DNA of 64,000 nt, from positions 62,001-126,000 of the forward strand of contig NZ_JAMDGZ010000052.1 in assembly GCF_028656935.1 (NCBI RefSeq), read 5' to 3'. Each line of letters begins with the position of its first letter. The first letter of the stretch is position 1. Positions 53,605-62,767 of the stretch are shown in pieces. The notes under the pieces were generated by a model, which saw only the letters and a list, made by a program, of their open reading frames with translations, was not told the DNA's origin and did no database searches. The stretch comes from Pseudomonas rubra (GTDB lineage: Bacteria > Pseudomonadota > Gammaproteobacteria > Pseudomonadales > Pseudomonadaceae). Both the position numbers and the translations under genes were made by a program.

Positions 53605-54537
53605 TTATTGCACCAGCGGTGAATCGGCGCCCTGCAAGCGGATGCCGCGAATGTCGGCGGCACCGATCAGGGTTTGCAGGTACTGCACCAGGGCTTTTTG
53701 CCACACGCCCTGCTGCAACTGGGTGCGGATCGCCGTGGCCACCGCTTCATATGGCAAGGCCTGGCCTTCGATACGCTGGTCGACACTGACCAGGTGCCAG
53801 CCGTAACGGCTTTCCAGGGGCTTGAGCGCCAGCCCCGGCGCCAGGGTGAACAACTGGCGCTCCAGCTCCGGCACGGTCTGGCCCTTGCTGATCTGCCCCA
53901 GCTCGCCGCCCTGGGCCTTCGACGGGCAGGCCGAGTACTTCTGCGCAAGTTCGCCAAACTGCTCGGGGAACTGCAGCAGGCGTTCATGGAGAATCTCGGC
54001 CTGTACCAGCGCCAGGCTGCGCGCCTCGGCATCGTCCGGCGCGCATTCGAGCAGGATGTGCCGCACCGCCAGCAGCGGCGCACTGTGAAAGCGCCCGCGG
54101 TTGCTGTCGTAATAGCGCTGGCAGGTGGCCTCGTCACAGATCGGCACCTGCACCTCGCGCTCAAGCAGCAAGCGCGTGGCCGCTTCCTCCTGGTGCTCAC
54201 CGGCGCCGACCTGCACCGACAACCCCAGCTCGGCAATGCGCTGCTGCATCAGCTCGCGAATCACCAGGGCGCGGGAGGCCATGTACATGGCCTCCTCGCG
54301 ATCGGCGGCCGGGTGGTATTGCAGCTCCTGGGCCAGGGCCTCGGGGCTGATCGGTACAGCATTGACGCTGATGATCGGCCATTCCTGTTCACTGCTGGCA
54401 ATCAGTTGCACCGGCGGTTCGAGTTCCACCGCCAGGGCACCTGGCCCGGCCTCAATGACCGTTGAATCAACGACGGTCGAAGACCCGCAACCACCGCCGC
54501 CACCGTTACTGCCGCCACATCCACATCCGCTAGCCAT
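53605..54537 (-). CDS. PpiC-type peptidyl-prolyl isomerase of the nar operon
   Basis: This 310-residue protein has a parvulin domain in the C-terminal half (LLAVRHILLECAPDD, FGELAQKYSACPSKAQGGELGQISKGQTVPELERQLFTL, YGWHLVSVDQRI), preceded by a helical SurA/NifM-like region. The N-terminus is unusual: MASGCGCGGSNGGGGGCG, a Cys/Gly-rich tail that could bind a metal. There is no signal peptide. ATG 54537 has GGAGG just upstream. It lies 10 bp after narI, where it probably helps fold or mature the nitrate reductase complex. Confidence 0.9.
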   Translation of the reverse strand: MASGCGCGGSNGGGGGCGSSTVVDSTVIEAGPGALAVELEPPVQLIASSEQEWPIISVNAVPISPEALAQELQYHPAADREEAMYMASRALVIRELMQQRIAELGLSVQVGAGEHQEEAATRLLLEREVQVPICDEATCQRYYDSNRGRFHSAPLLAVRHILLECAPDDAEARSLALVQAEILHERLLQFPEQFGELAQKYSACPSKAQGGELGQISKGQTVPELERQLFTLAPGLALKPLESRYGWHLVSVDQRIEGQALPYEAVATAIRTQLQQGVWQKALVQYLQTLIGAADIRGIRLQGADSPLVQ

Positions 54538-54547
54538 GGCAACCTCC

Positions 54548-55228
54548 TCAGACTTTCTGCCGAACGATTTGATAACGCCGCCCCAGGTACCACACCGGCG
54601 CACTGACGATGTGCACCAGGCGGGTGAAGGGGAACAGCACGAACAGGCTCAGGCCCAGCAGCACATGCAGCTTGTACACCAGGCTCACCGGGGCAATTGC
54701 CGCCGCCGCTTGCACCGGGCGCAACAGCACGGTGTTCTGCGCCCAGTCGGCGAGCATGACCATCACCGAGCCGTCCATGTGGCCGGTTGAAGCGACGATG
54801 GTCAGCAGGCCGAGTACCAACTGGGCCAGCAGCACCAGCAGGATGAGGATGTCCGAGGTGCTGGAGGTGGCGCGCACCCGTGGCTCGGTCAGACGCCGGT
54901 GCAGCAGCATGATCAGGCCGATCAGGCACAGCAGGCCGAAGAAGCCCCCCGAGACCATCGCCAGCAGTTGCTTGTGCTCGGTGCTGATCACATGGTGATA
55001 GACCGACGCCGGGGTCAGCAGGCCGACAAAATGCCCGGCCAGGACGAACAAAACGCCGATGTGGAAGAAATTGCTCGCCACGCGCATGCCGCGCCGGTCG
55101 AGCATCTGGCTCGAACCGGCCTTCCAGCTGTACTGCGACAGGTCAAAGCGCGCCCAACTGCCAAGCAAGCAGATGGCCAGGGCCACGTAGGGATAAATCC
55201 CGAACAACAACAGGTTCCACTTAGACAT
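54548..55228 (-). CDS. narI: Respiratory nitrate reductase gamma subunit (cytochrome b)
   Basis: This 226-residue membrane protein has five helices (LLFGIYPYVALAICLLGSWARF at the start) and the histidines expected to ligate two b hemes (HIGVLFVLAGHFVGLL, and KLHVLLGLSLFVLFPFTRLVH near the end). It oxidises quinol and passes electrons to NarH. ATG 55228 lies within the narJ end (8-base overlap) after GGAGG. The extra open frame upstream is the shadow of narJ. The length matches NarI. Confidence 0.95.
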   Translation of the reverse strand: MSKWNLLLFGIYPYVALAICLLGSWARFDLSQYSWKAGSSQMLDRRGMRVASNFFHIGVLFVLAGHFVGLLTPASVYHHVISTEHKQLLAMVSGGFFGLLCLIGLIMLLHRRLTEPRVRATSSTSDILILLVLLAQLVLGLLTIVASTGHMDGSVMVMLADWAQNTVLLRPVQAAAAIAPVSLVYKLHVLLGLSLFVLFPFTRLVHIVSAPVWYLGRRYQIVRQKV

Positions 55229-55982
55229 TGCCCACCTCCGTGGCCGGCGCGCCGGCCTGGCCTTGATGCTGAAAATCGACCCAGTGCAGCGGTACCGCGC
55301 TTTCTTCGCGGGCCTTGCCCGGGGCGCTGGGCAGTGAACTGCAACGCTCCTGCTGCTCGGCCTTGAGAAAGTCCACCGCCTCCTCTTCCCAGATCTTGTC
55401 CAGGGCTTCGAGGGAGTCATCGCGTTGCTCGGCCGCCACTTGCTCGCGCAAGTCGGCCACCGCCTGGTGCGGTTCGGCGCCGGCAATCTGCAACAGCGCC
55501 CGGAAGCAACTGGCATAGGCGCTCTCGCGCTCCTCCAGGCGTGCGGCGAGCAGCGCCAGCAGGTGCGCGACATCAGCCAGGCCCTCGCGGGCCTCAAGGT
55601 CTTCGCGGGTCGAGAGGTATTCCAGGTACAACGGGATGTAGTCCGGCAGCTCCTTGACGCCGATGGCAAAGCCCGCCTCTTCGTACTGGGCAAGCATGTC
55701 GACCATGGCCTGGCCACGGTCGCGGGACTCGCCATGCACGTGTTCGAACAGCAGCAGCGACAACGAGCGGCCACGGCCGAACAGCGCGCCGTAATGCTCC
55801 TGGCCATCCATCAGGTCGTTGTTGCAGATCAGCTCCAGCAGCTCGAACAGTGCACCGCGCTGGCGCGGGCTGATTTCCCGCGCCTGGATGATCGCCTGCT
55901 CCAGCTCGTCGCGGCCGGCCACCAGGGTTTCATTCGGGTAATCGAGCAGCAGCGAAATCACTTTGAGAATACGCATGCTCAT
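55221..55982 (-). CDS. narJ: Nitrate reductase molybdenum cofactor assembly chaperone
   Basis: This 253-residue acidic, helical cytoplasmic protein of the NarJ/TorD family starts MRILKVISLLLDYPNETL. It contains SLLLFEHVHGESRDRGQAMVDML, the NarJ signature, and YIPLYLEYLSTRE. It assists cofactor insertion into NarG and is not part of the final enzyme. ATG 55982 overlaps the narH stop as ATGA; a second ATG lies two codons on. The C-terminal part after about 200 is likely disordered. Confidence 0.94.
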   Translation of the reverse strand: MSMRILKVISLLLDYPNETLVAGRDELEQAIIQAREISPRQRGALFELLELICNNDLMDGQEHYGALFGRGRSLSLLLFEHVHGESRDRGQAMVDMLAQYEEAGFAIGVKELPDYIPLYLEYLSTREDLEAREGLADVAHLLALLAARLEERESAYASCFRALLQIAGAEPHQAVADLREQVAAEQRDDSLEALDKIWEEEAVDFLKAEQQERCSSLPSAPGKAREESAVPLHWVDFQHQGQAGAPATEVGNV

Positions 55983-57517
55983 TCCTCCCACAGCTGTACG
56001 GTTTTGAGGATGTCGCGGCGGTTGGCTTTCTTTGCCCCGAACATGTTGGTGTCGGAGCTGCCGCTGCAACCGCTGCCAAAGCTGAAGCCGCAACCGGAGC
56101 GCTCGGCGAAGGCATCGCTCATGGCTTCTTCACGATGGGCACTGGGCACCACGTAGCGGTCTTCATAGTTGGCGATGGCCAGGTAGCGGTACATCTCCTC
56201 GACCTGGTTCACACTCAAGCCGACGTCGCCAAGCACCTTGAGGTCCTGGACGCCTTCGACCTGCTCGGCGCGTTTGTAGGCGCGCATGGCCAGCAGGCGC
56301 TTGAGCGCGCGTTTGACCGGCTTTTCGTCACCGGCGGTGAGCAGGTTGGCCAGGTAGCGCAGCGGAATGCGCAGGCTGTCGACATCCGGGATCACCCCGC
56401 TCATGCCCACGGTACCGGCGGCTGCGGCGTTCTGGATCGGCGACAGCGGCGGCACGTACCAGACCATCGGCAAGGTGCGGTATTCAGGGTGCAGCGGCAG
56501 TGCCAGCTTCCAGTCAACGGCCATCTTGTACACCGGCGAGCGTTGCGCGGCGTCGATCACCGACTGCGGCACGCCGTCTTCCAGGGCCTGGCGGATCACC
56601 GCCGGGTCGTTGGGGTCGAGGAAGATCTCCAGCTGCTTTTCATACAGGTCATGTTCGTTGGCGGTGCTGGCCACCTCGGCGATGCGGTCGGCGTCATACA
56701 GCAGCACGCCCAGGTAGCGGATGCGGCCCACGCAGGTTTCGGCGCACACAGTGGGCATGCCGGCTTCGATGCGCGGGTAGCAGAAGATGCATTTCTCGGA
56801 TTTGCCGCTCTTCCAGTTGAAGTAGATCTTCTTGTACGGGCAGCCGCTGATGCACATGCGCCAGCCGCGGCATTTTTCCTGGTCGATGAGAACGATGCCG
56901 TCCTCTTCGCGCTTGTAGATCGCCCCGCTGGGGCAGGACGCCGCGCACGCCGGGTTCAGGCAGTGCTCGCACAGGCGTGGCAGGTACATCATGAAGGTGT
57001 TTTCGTACTCACCGTAGATGTCGGCCTGGATCTGGTCGAAGTTCTTGTCCTTGCGCCGCTTGGCGAACTCGGTACCGAGGATTTCTTCCCAGTTCGGGCC
57101 CCATTCAATCTTTTCCATGCGCTTGCCGGACACCACCGAGCGCGGCCGCGCAGTCGGCTGATGCTCGCCCAGGGGCGCGGTGTGCAGGTGCTGGGAGTCG
57201 AAGTCGAACGGCTCGTAGTAGTCATCCAGGCTCGGCAGGTCAGGGTTGGCGAAGATGTTCGCCAGCACCCGGAACTTGCCGCCGATGCGCGGGTTGATCG
57301 AGCCGTTGGCGTTGCGCACCCAGCCGCCCTTCCATTTGTCCTGGTTTTCCCACTCTTTCGGGTAGCCGACCCCAGGCTTGGATTCAACGTTGTTGAACCA
57401 GGCGTACTCCATGCCTTCGCGGCTGGTCCAGACGTTCTTGCAAGTGATCGAGCAGGTGTGGCAACCGATGCATTTGTCCAGGTTCAGGACCATGCCAATT
57501 TGTGAACGGATCTTCAT
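55979..57517 (-). CDS. narH: Respiratory nitrate reductase beta subunit
   Basis: This 512-residue iron-sulfur protein has four cysteine clusters: CIGCHTCSITC (C16-C26), CEHCLNPACAASC, CRGWRMCISGC (with Trp replacing one Cys, as in the 3Fe-4S site of NarH) and CIFCYPRIEAGMPTVCAETC. It moves electrons from NarI hemes to NarG. The C-terminus has GCGFSFGSGCSGS, a conserved NarH feature. It lies 11 bp after narG and overlaps narJ by 4 bases. Confidence 0.97.
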   Translation of the reverse strand: MKIRSQIGMVLNLDKCIGCHTCSITCKNVWTSREGMEYAWFNNVESKPGVGYPKEWENQDKWKGGWVRNANGSINPRIGGKFRVLANIFANPDLPSLDDYYEPFDFDSQHLHTAPLGEHQPTARPRSVVSGKRMEKIEWGPNWEEILGTEFAKRRKDKNFDQIQADIYGEYENTFMMYLPRLCEHCLNPACAASCPSGAIYKREEDGIVLIDQEKCRGWRMCISGCPYKKIYFNWKSGKSEKCIFCYPRIEAGMPTVCAETCVGRIRYLGVLLYDADRIAEVASTANEHDLYEKQLEIFLDPNDPAVIRQALEDGVPQSVIDAAQRSPVYKMAVDWKLALPLHPEYRTLPMVWYVPPLSPIQNAAAAGTVGMSGVIPDVDSLRIPLRYLANLLTAGDEKPVKRALKRLLAMRAYKRAEQVEGVQDLKVLGDVGLSVNQVEEMYRYLAIANYEDRYVVPSAHREEAMSDAFAERSGCGFSFGSGCSGSSDTNMFGAKKANRRDILKTVQLWEE

Positions 57518-57528
57518 GACAGCACTCC

Positions 57529-60500
57529 TTATTCGATGTCGGTCGGCAGTGGACGTGGCAGCTCATCGCCGCGCGAACCGTCGAGCCAGTCGACCTTGGC
57601 CATCTTGCGCACCACGACGAATTCGTCGCGGTTGCAACCGACCGTGCCGTAATAGTTGAAGCCGTAGGCCTGCTGCGCGTAGCCGCCGATCATGTGGGTC
57701 GGCTTGAGCACCACGCGGGTGACCGAGTTGTGGTGGCCGCCGCGGGTCTTGGTGGTTTCGGCGCCCGGCACGTTCACGATCCGTTCCTGGGCGTGGTACA
57801 TCATCACCATGCCCTCCTTGACCCGTTGGCTGACCACCGCCCGCGCTGTCAGCGCGCCGTTGGCGTTGAAGCACTCGATCCAGTCGTTGTCCTCGATGCC
57901 GGCCTTCTTCGCGTCGATCTCCGAGAGCCAGACAATCGGCCCGCCACGGCTGAGAGTGAGCATCAGCAGGTTGTCGCTGTAGGTGCTGTGGATGCCCCAC
58001 TTCTGGTGCGGGGTGATCCAGTTCAGGACAATCTCGGTCTCGCCGTTGCTGCGCTTGTCCTTCACCCCGGCGATGGTGCGGGTGTTGACCGGTGGCCGGT
58101 AGCTCATCAACTGCTCGCCGAACGCCTGCATCCACGGGTGATCCTGATAGAACTGCTGGCGGCCGGTGATGGTGCGCCACGGGATGTTCTCGTGGACGTT
58201 GGTGTAGCCTGCGTTGTAGCTGACATGGTCATCTTCGAGCCCCGACCAGGTCGGGCTGGAGATGATCTTGCGCGGCTGCGCCTGGATGTCGCGGAAGCGA
58301 ATCGCTTCGTGGGCCTTGGACAGCGCCAGGTGGCTGTGGTCGATGCCGGTGAACTGCGACAGCGCCGCCCAGGCCTTGACCGCCACATGGCCGTTGGTTT
58401 CCGGTGCCAGCGAGAGGATCACCTCGGCGGCGTCGATGGCGGTGTCGATCTTCGGCCGGCCCTGGCTGATGCCCGGCTCGACTTCGCGGTAGTTCAACTC
58501 ACCGAGGAACTTCACTTCAGTGTCGGTGTTCCAGTTGATGCCCTTGCCGCCGTTGCCGAGTTTTTCCAGCAACGGGCCCAGCGAGGTGAACTGCTTGTAG
58601 ATGTTCGGGTAGTCACGTTCGACCACCTGCAGGTTCGGCGCGTTCTTGCCCGGTTGCGGCGCAACGCCTGCGGTTTTCCAGTCGGTGCCGCCGAACGGCT
58701 GGGCCAGCTCGCCAACGCTGTCATGCATCAGCGGCACGGTAACCAGGTCCTGTTCGATGCCCAGGTGCCCTTGGGCCATGGCCGAGAAGGCCTTGGCGAT
58801 ACCCTTGTAGATTTCCCAGTCCGAACGCGACTCCCAGGCCGGGTCGATGGCGGCCGACAGCGGGTGGATGAAGGGGTGCATGTCCGAGGTGTTCATGTCG
58901 TCCTTCTCGTACCAGGTCGCGGTCGGCAGGACGATGTCGGAGTACACGCAGGTCGAGGACATGCGGAAATCCAGGGTGGTCACCAGGTCGAGCTTGCCGA
59001 TGGCGCCCTCATCGATCCATTCGGCTTCTTGCGGCTTGCAGTCGCCGACCTGGCCGATGTCCTCGTTCATCACGCCGTTGCGGGTGCCGAGCAGGTACTT
59101 GAGCATGTACTCGTGGCCCTTGCCGGAGGAACCGAGCAGGTTGGAGCGCCAGATGAACATGTTGCGCGGGAAGTTCACCGGGTTGTCCGGCTGCTCGCAG
59201 GCAAAGCGCAGGCTGCCGTCGTGCAGGCCCTTGACCACGTAGTCCTTGGGCGCCATGCCGGCTGCAGCGGCGTCGCGGCAGATGTGCAAGGGGTTGGTGT
59301 TGAGCTGCGGCGCGCTGGGCAACCAGCCGGCGCGTTCGGCGCGGATGTTGTAGTCCAGCGCGTGCTCGGGGAACTGGCTCTTGTCGGCCAGGGGCGAGAG
59401 CACGTCGTGCATGCTCATCTTCTCGTGGCGCCACTGCGAGCTGTGGGCGTAGAAGAAGCTGGTACCGTTCATCTGCCGTGGCGGCCGGCTCCAGTCCAGG
59501 CCAAAGGCCAGGGGCAGCCAGCCGCACTGCGGGCGCAGTTTTTCCTGGCCGACGTAGTGGGCCCAGCCGCCGCCGGTCTGGCCGACGCAACCGCAGAGCA
59601 TGAGCATGTTGATCAGCCCGCGGTAGTTCATGTCCATGTGGTACCAGTGGTTCATCGCCGCGCCCACGATGATCATCGAGCGGCCACGGGTCTTGTCGGC
59701 GTTGTCGGCAAATTCGCGGGCGATCTGGATGGCTTTCTCGCGGCTGACGCCGGTGATCTGCTCCTGCCAGGCCGGGGTGCCGGGCACGCTGGCATCATCG
59801 TAGTCGCGGGCGACATTGGCACCACCCAGGCCACGGTCGATGGCAAGGTTCGCCGCCGACAGGTCGAACACCGTGGCCACCTTGACCTGGCTGCCATCGG
59901 CCAGGGTCAGGCTGCGCACCGGTACGCGGCGGTACTGCACGGCGTCACCGGCAACGTGCTGGAAGTGCTCGTGGCTTTCACCGGCAAAATACGGGAAGGC
60001 CACTTCGGCGACGTCGCCACCGATCAGGCTCAGGCTCAGGTCGATCTCACGGCCCTCGCCGCCTTCACGGGCGAGGATGTTCCACTTGCCCTGCTCGCCC
60101 CAGCGATAACCGATCGAGCCCTGGGGCGAGACCAGTTCGCCGCTCGCATCGACAGCGATGGTTTTCCATTCCGGGTTGTTGTCCTGGCCAAGGTTGTCGG
60201 CCAGGTCCGAGGCGCGCAGGAAGCGGTCTGGCTGGTAACCGTTGCCCGGCGCGGTGCCGAGCATCGGTTTGAGCAGCACCAGCACCGGCAGGTCGGTGTA
60301 TCGCTTGGCGTACTCGGTGAAGTAGGCGCTGGGCTGGTCCAGGTGAAATTCTTTGAAGATCACATGGTTGAAGGCCTGGGCCAGGGCCGCGTCGGTCCCC
60401 TGCTTGGGGTTGAGCCAGAGGTCGGTGAGCTTGGCCACTTCCGAATAGTCGGGGGTGATGGCCACGGTCTTGGTGCCCTTGTAGCGCACCTCGGTGAAGA

Positions 60501-61296
60501 AGTGCGCGTCAGGGGTACGGGTCTGCGGAACGTTGGAACCCCAGGCGATGATGTAGTTGGAGTTGTACCAGTCGGCCGACTCCGGCACGTCGGTCTGCTC
60601 GCCCCAGACCATCGGCGATGCCGGCGGCAGGTCGCAGTACCAGTCGTAGAAGCTCAGGCAGGTGCCGCCCAGCAGCGACAGGTAGCGGGCACCAGCGGCG
60701 TAGCTGACCATCGACATCGCCGGGATCGGCGAGAAGCCCACTACCCGGTCGGGGCCGTACTGCTTGATGGTGTAGACGTTGGCGGCGGCGATGATCTCGG
60801 TGACTTCATCCCAGCTCGACCGAATGAAACCGCCCATGCCGCGCTTGCTCTTGTAGCTGTCGGCCTTGGCCTTGTTCTCGACGATTGACGCCCAGGCCTC
60901 GACCGGCGCCATGCTCTGGCGCGCCTCGCGCCACAGCTTGAGCAGCGGCTTGCGGATCTTCGGGTATTTCAGGCGGTTGGCGCTGTAGATGTACCAGCTG
61001 TAGCTGGCCCCGCGCGGGCAGCCACGTGGCTCATGGTTGGGCAAATCGTTGCGGGTGCGCGGGTAGTCGGTCTGCTGGGTTTCCCAGGTGATCAGGCCGT
61101 TCTTCACGTAGATTTTCCACGAGCAGGAGCCGGTGCAGTTGACCCCGTGGGTGGAGCGCACGATCTTGTCGTACTGCCAGCGCGAACGGTAGACGTTCTC
61201 CCAATCGCGCGACTCTTTACGGGTTTCGCCATGACCGTCGGCGAACTCGCCCTGCTTGCGGTTGAAGAACCGCAGTTGATCCAGTAAATGACTCAT
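57529..61296 (-). CDS. narG: Respiratory nitrate reductase alpha subunit
   Basis: This 1255-residue molybdenum enzyme reduces nitrate to nitrite at the cytoplasmic face. The FS0 cluster ligands H50, C54, C58 and C93 and the molybdenum ligand D222 (in YCDLPPASP) sit at the same numbers as in E. coli NarG. It binds bis-MGD. The N-terminus MSHLLDQLRFF resembles the vestigial Tat motif of NarG. The length is that of the family. It is transcribed after narK2 and before narH. Confidence 0.97.
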   Translation of the reverse strand: MSHLLDQLRFFNRKQGEFADGHGETRKESRDWENVYRSRWQYDKIVRSTHGVNCTGSCSWKIYVKNGLITWETQQTDYPRTRNDLPNHEPRGCPRGASYSWYIYSANRLKYPKIRKPLLKLWREARQSMAPVEAWASIVENKAKADSYKSKRGMGGFIRSSWDEVTEIIAAANVYTIKQYGPDRVVGFSPIPAMSMVSYAAGARYLSLLGGTCLSFYDWYCDLPPASPMVWGEQTDVPESADWYNSNYIIAWGSNVPQTRTPDAHFFTEVRYKGTKTVAITPDYSEVAKLTDLWLNPKQGTDAALAQAFNHVIFKEFHLDQPSAYFTEYAKRYTDLPVLVLLKPMLGTAPGNGYQPDRFLRASDLADNLGQDNNPEWKTIAVDASGELVSPQGSIGYRWGEQGKWNILAREGGEGREIDLSLSLIGGDVAEVAFPYFAGESHEHFQHVAGDAVQYRRVPVRSLTLADGSQVKVATVFDLSAANLAIDRGLGGANVARDYDDASVPGTPAWQEQITGVSREKAIQIAREFADNADKTRGRSMIIVGAAMNHWYHMDMNYRGLINMLMLCGCVGQTGGGWAHYVGQEKLRPQCGWLPLAFGLDWSRPPRQMNGTSFFYAHSSQWRHEKMSMHDVLSPLADKSQFPEHALDYNIRAERAGWLPSAPQLNTNPLHICRDAAAAGMAPKDYVVKGLHDGSLRFACEQPDNPVNFPRNMFIWRSNLLGSSGKGHEYMLKYLLGTRNGVMNEDIGQVGDCKPQEAEWIDEGAIGKLDLVTTLDFRMSSTCVYSDIVLPTATWYEKDDMNTSDMHPFIHPLSAAIDPAWESRSDWEIYKGIAKAFSAMAQGHLGIEQDLVTVPLMHDSVGELAQPFGGTDWKTAGVAPQPGKNAPNLQVVERDYPNIYKQFTSLGPLLEKLGNGGKGINWNTDTEVKFLGELNYREVEPGISQGRPKIDTAIDAAEVILSLAPETNGHVAVKAWAALSQFTGIDHSHLALSKAHEAIRFRDIQAQPRKIISSPTWSGLEDDHVSYNAGYTNVHENIPWRTITGRQQFYQDHPWMQAFGEQLMSYRPPVNTRTIAGVKDKRSNGETEIVLNWITPHQKWGIHSTYSDNLLMLTLSRGGPIVWLSEIDAKKAGIEDNDWIECFNANGALTARAVVSQRVKEGMVMMYHAQERIVNVPGAETTKTRGGHHNSVTRVVLKPTHMIGGYAQQAYGFNYYGTVGCNRDEFVVVRKMAKVDWLDGSRGDELPRPLPTDIE

Positions 61297-61322
61297 GGTG
61301 CTTTCCTCTCAGGCTTGCTGCT

Positions 61323-61341
61323 GCGGGGTTCTGTGCCCCGC
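61323..61341 (-). other. Intercistronic hairpin between narK2 and narG
   Basis: GCGGGG at 61323-61328 pairs with CCCCGC at 61336-61341 across a 7-base loop. It has no T tract, so it is unlikely to be a full terminator; it may protect or process the narK-narG transcript. The 73-base gap holding it is the widest in the operon. Confidence 0.4.
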
Positions 61342-61369
61342 CCGGGCAAGGTGTGAATTCGGGGTACTG

Positions 61370-62767
61370 TCAGCAGGGGGTCGCGGCGCCTTTGCGCGCG
61401 TACCACCACCAGGTCACGACAATGCAGCTCAGGTAAAAGCCGACGAACATGTAGAAGGCCATCTGCGGGCCGCCGGTCAGGGCCATGGAGCTGCCGAAGG
61501 TCTTGGGAATGAAGAACGCGCCGAACGCGCCCATGGCCGAGCTGAAACCGAGCACTGCGGCCGACTCCTTGCCGGCGTCCTTGAGCGCCTGCTCACGGGC
61601 GGCTGCGCCTTTGCCGCTGGCGGCCTTTTCGTGCAGGGTGCGGAAGATCACCGGGATCATGCGAAAGGTCGAACCGTTGCCGATGCCGGTGGTGATGAAC
61701 AGCAGCATGAACATGCCGAGAAAGCCGTAGAAGTTGCCGCTCTCGCCCTGGGCGGGAATGAATGCCAGCACGCCGAAGACCATGACGATCATCAGCACGA
61801 AGTTCCACAGGGTTACCCGCGCGCCGCCAAGCTTGTCCGCCAGCCAGCCGCCCAGTGGGCGTACCAGGGCACCGACTAGTGGGCCGAGGAAGGCAAAGGT
61901 CAGGGCATTGACCTGCGGGAAGGCAGTCTTGATCAGCAGCGGAAAGGCCGCCGAGAAGCCGATGAACGAGCCGAAGGTGGCCAGGTACAACCAGCACATC
62001 AGCCAGTTGTGCTTACGCTTGAAGATCACCGCCTGCTCGCTGAACGAGGCCTTGGCGCTGGACAGATCGTTCATGCCGAACCAGGCCAGCACAGTGACCA
62101 GGAGGATGAACGGCACCCAGATGAAACCGGCGTTCTGCAACCACAGCCGGCCACCGTCGGCCAGCACTTGCGGTTGGCCACCGAGGGCGCCGAACAGGCC
62201 GAAGGTGATCACCAGCGGTACGCAGAACTGCATCACCGACACGCCCAGGTTACCCAGCCCGGCGTTCAGGCCCAGGGCGGTGCCCTGCTGCGACTTGGGG
62301 TAGAAGAAGCTGATGTTGGACATGCTCGAGGCGAAGTTGCCGCCACCAAAGCCGCACAGCAGGGCAATCATCACGAACACGCTGTAGGGGGTGTTCGGGT
62401 CCTGCACGGCAAAGCCCATCCACAGCGCGGGCGCCAGCAGCGAAGCGGTGCTCAGGGCCGTCCAGCGGCGGCCGCCGAAGATCGGCACCATGAACGAGTA
62501 AAACACCCGGAAGGTCGCTCCCGACAGCCCCGGCAAGGCCGCCAGCCAGAACAGCTGGTCGGTGCTGAAGTTAAAGCCGATGGCATTCAGGCGCACGATC
62601 ACCGTGCTCCAGACCATCCACACAGCAAAGGCCAACAGCAGTGCGGGGATCGAGATCCACAGGTTGCGGGTCGCGGTTTTCTTGCCGCTGCGGCCCCAGA
62701 ATGCAGGGTCTTCAGGGCGCCAGTCGTGAATCACCGGGCCTTGGTCAGGCTGTTTAAGAACCGACAT
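61370..62767 (-). CDS. narK2: NarK2-type nitrate/nitrite transporter (MFS)
   Basis: This 465-residue major facilitator protein has about twelve helices and the nitrate signature region GFGGGNFASSMSNISFFYPKSQQGTALGLNAGLGNLGVS. The soluble N-terminal stretch VIHDWRPEDPAFW is typical of NarK2. It is likely to exchange nitrate for nitrite across the inner membrane. ATG 62767 overlaps the narK1 end by 14 bases; an upstream in-frame start lies inside narK1. Second gene of the nar operon. Confidence 0.95.
   Translation of the reverse strand: MSVLKQPDQGPVIHDWRPEDPAFWGRSGKKTATRNLWISIPALLLAFAVWMVWSTVIVRLNAIGFNFSTDQLFWLAALPGLSGATFRVFYSFMVPIFGGRRWTALSTASLLAPALWMGFAVQDPNTPYSVFVMIALLCGFGGGNFASSMSNISFFYPKSQQGTALGLNAGLGNLGVSVMQFCVPLVITFGLFGALGGQPQVLADGGRLWLQNAGFIWVPFILLVTVLAWFGMNDLSSAKASFSEQAVIFKRKHNWLMCWLYLATFGSFIGFSAAFPLLIKTAFPQVNALTFAFLGPLVGALVRPLGGWLADKLGGARVTLWNFVLMIVMVFGVLAFIPAQGESGNFYGFLGMFMLLFITTGIGNGSTFRMIPVIFRTLHEKAASGKGAAAREQALKDAGKESAAVLGFSSAMGAFGAFFIPKTFGSSMALTGGPQMAFYMFVGFYLSCIVVTWWWYARKGAATPC

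Noticed and set aside
54548..55807. A 419-residue narI-containing protein
   Set aside because: The extra 193 codons lie in another frame of narJ; the true NarI start is ATG 55228 with a strong ribosome binding site.
57694..60888. 1064-codon open frame antisense to narG
   Set aside because: It is the mirror of a confidently assigned conserved gene; such long antisense frames are common in GC-rich codon usage. The translation resembles no family.
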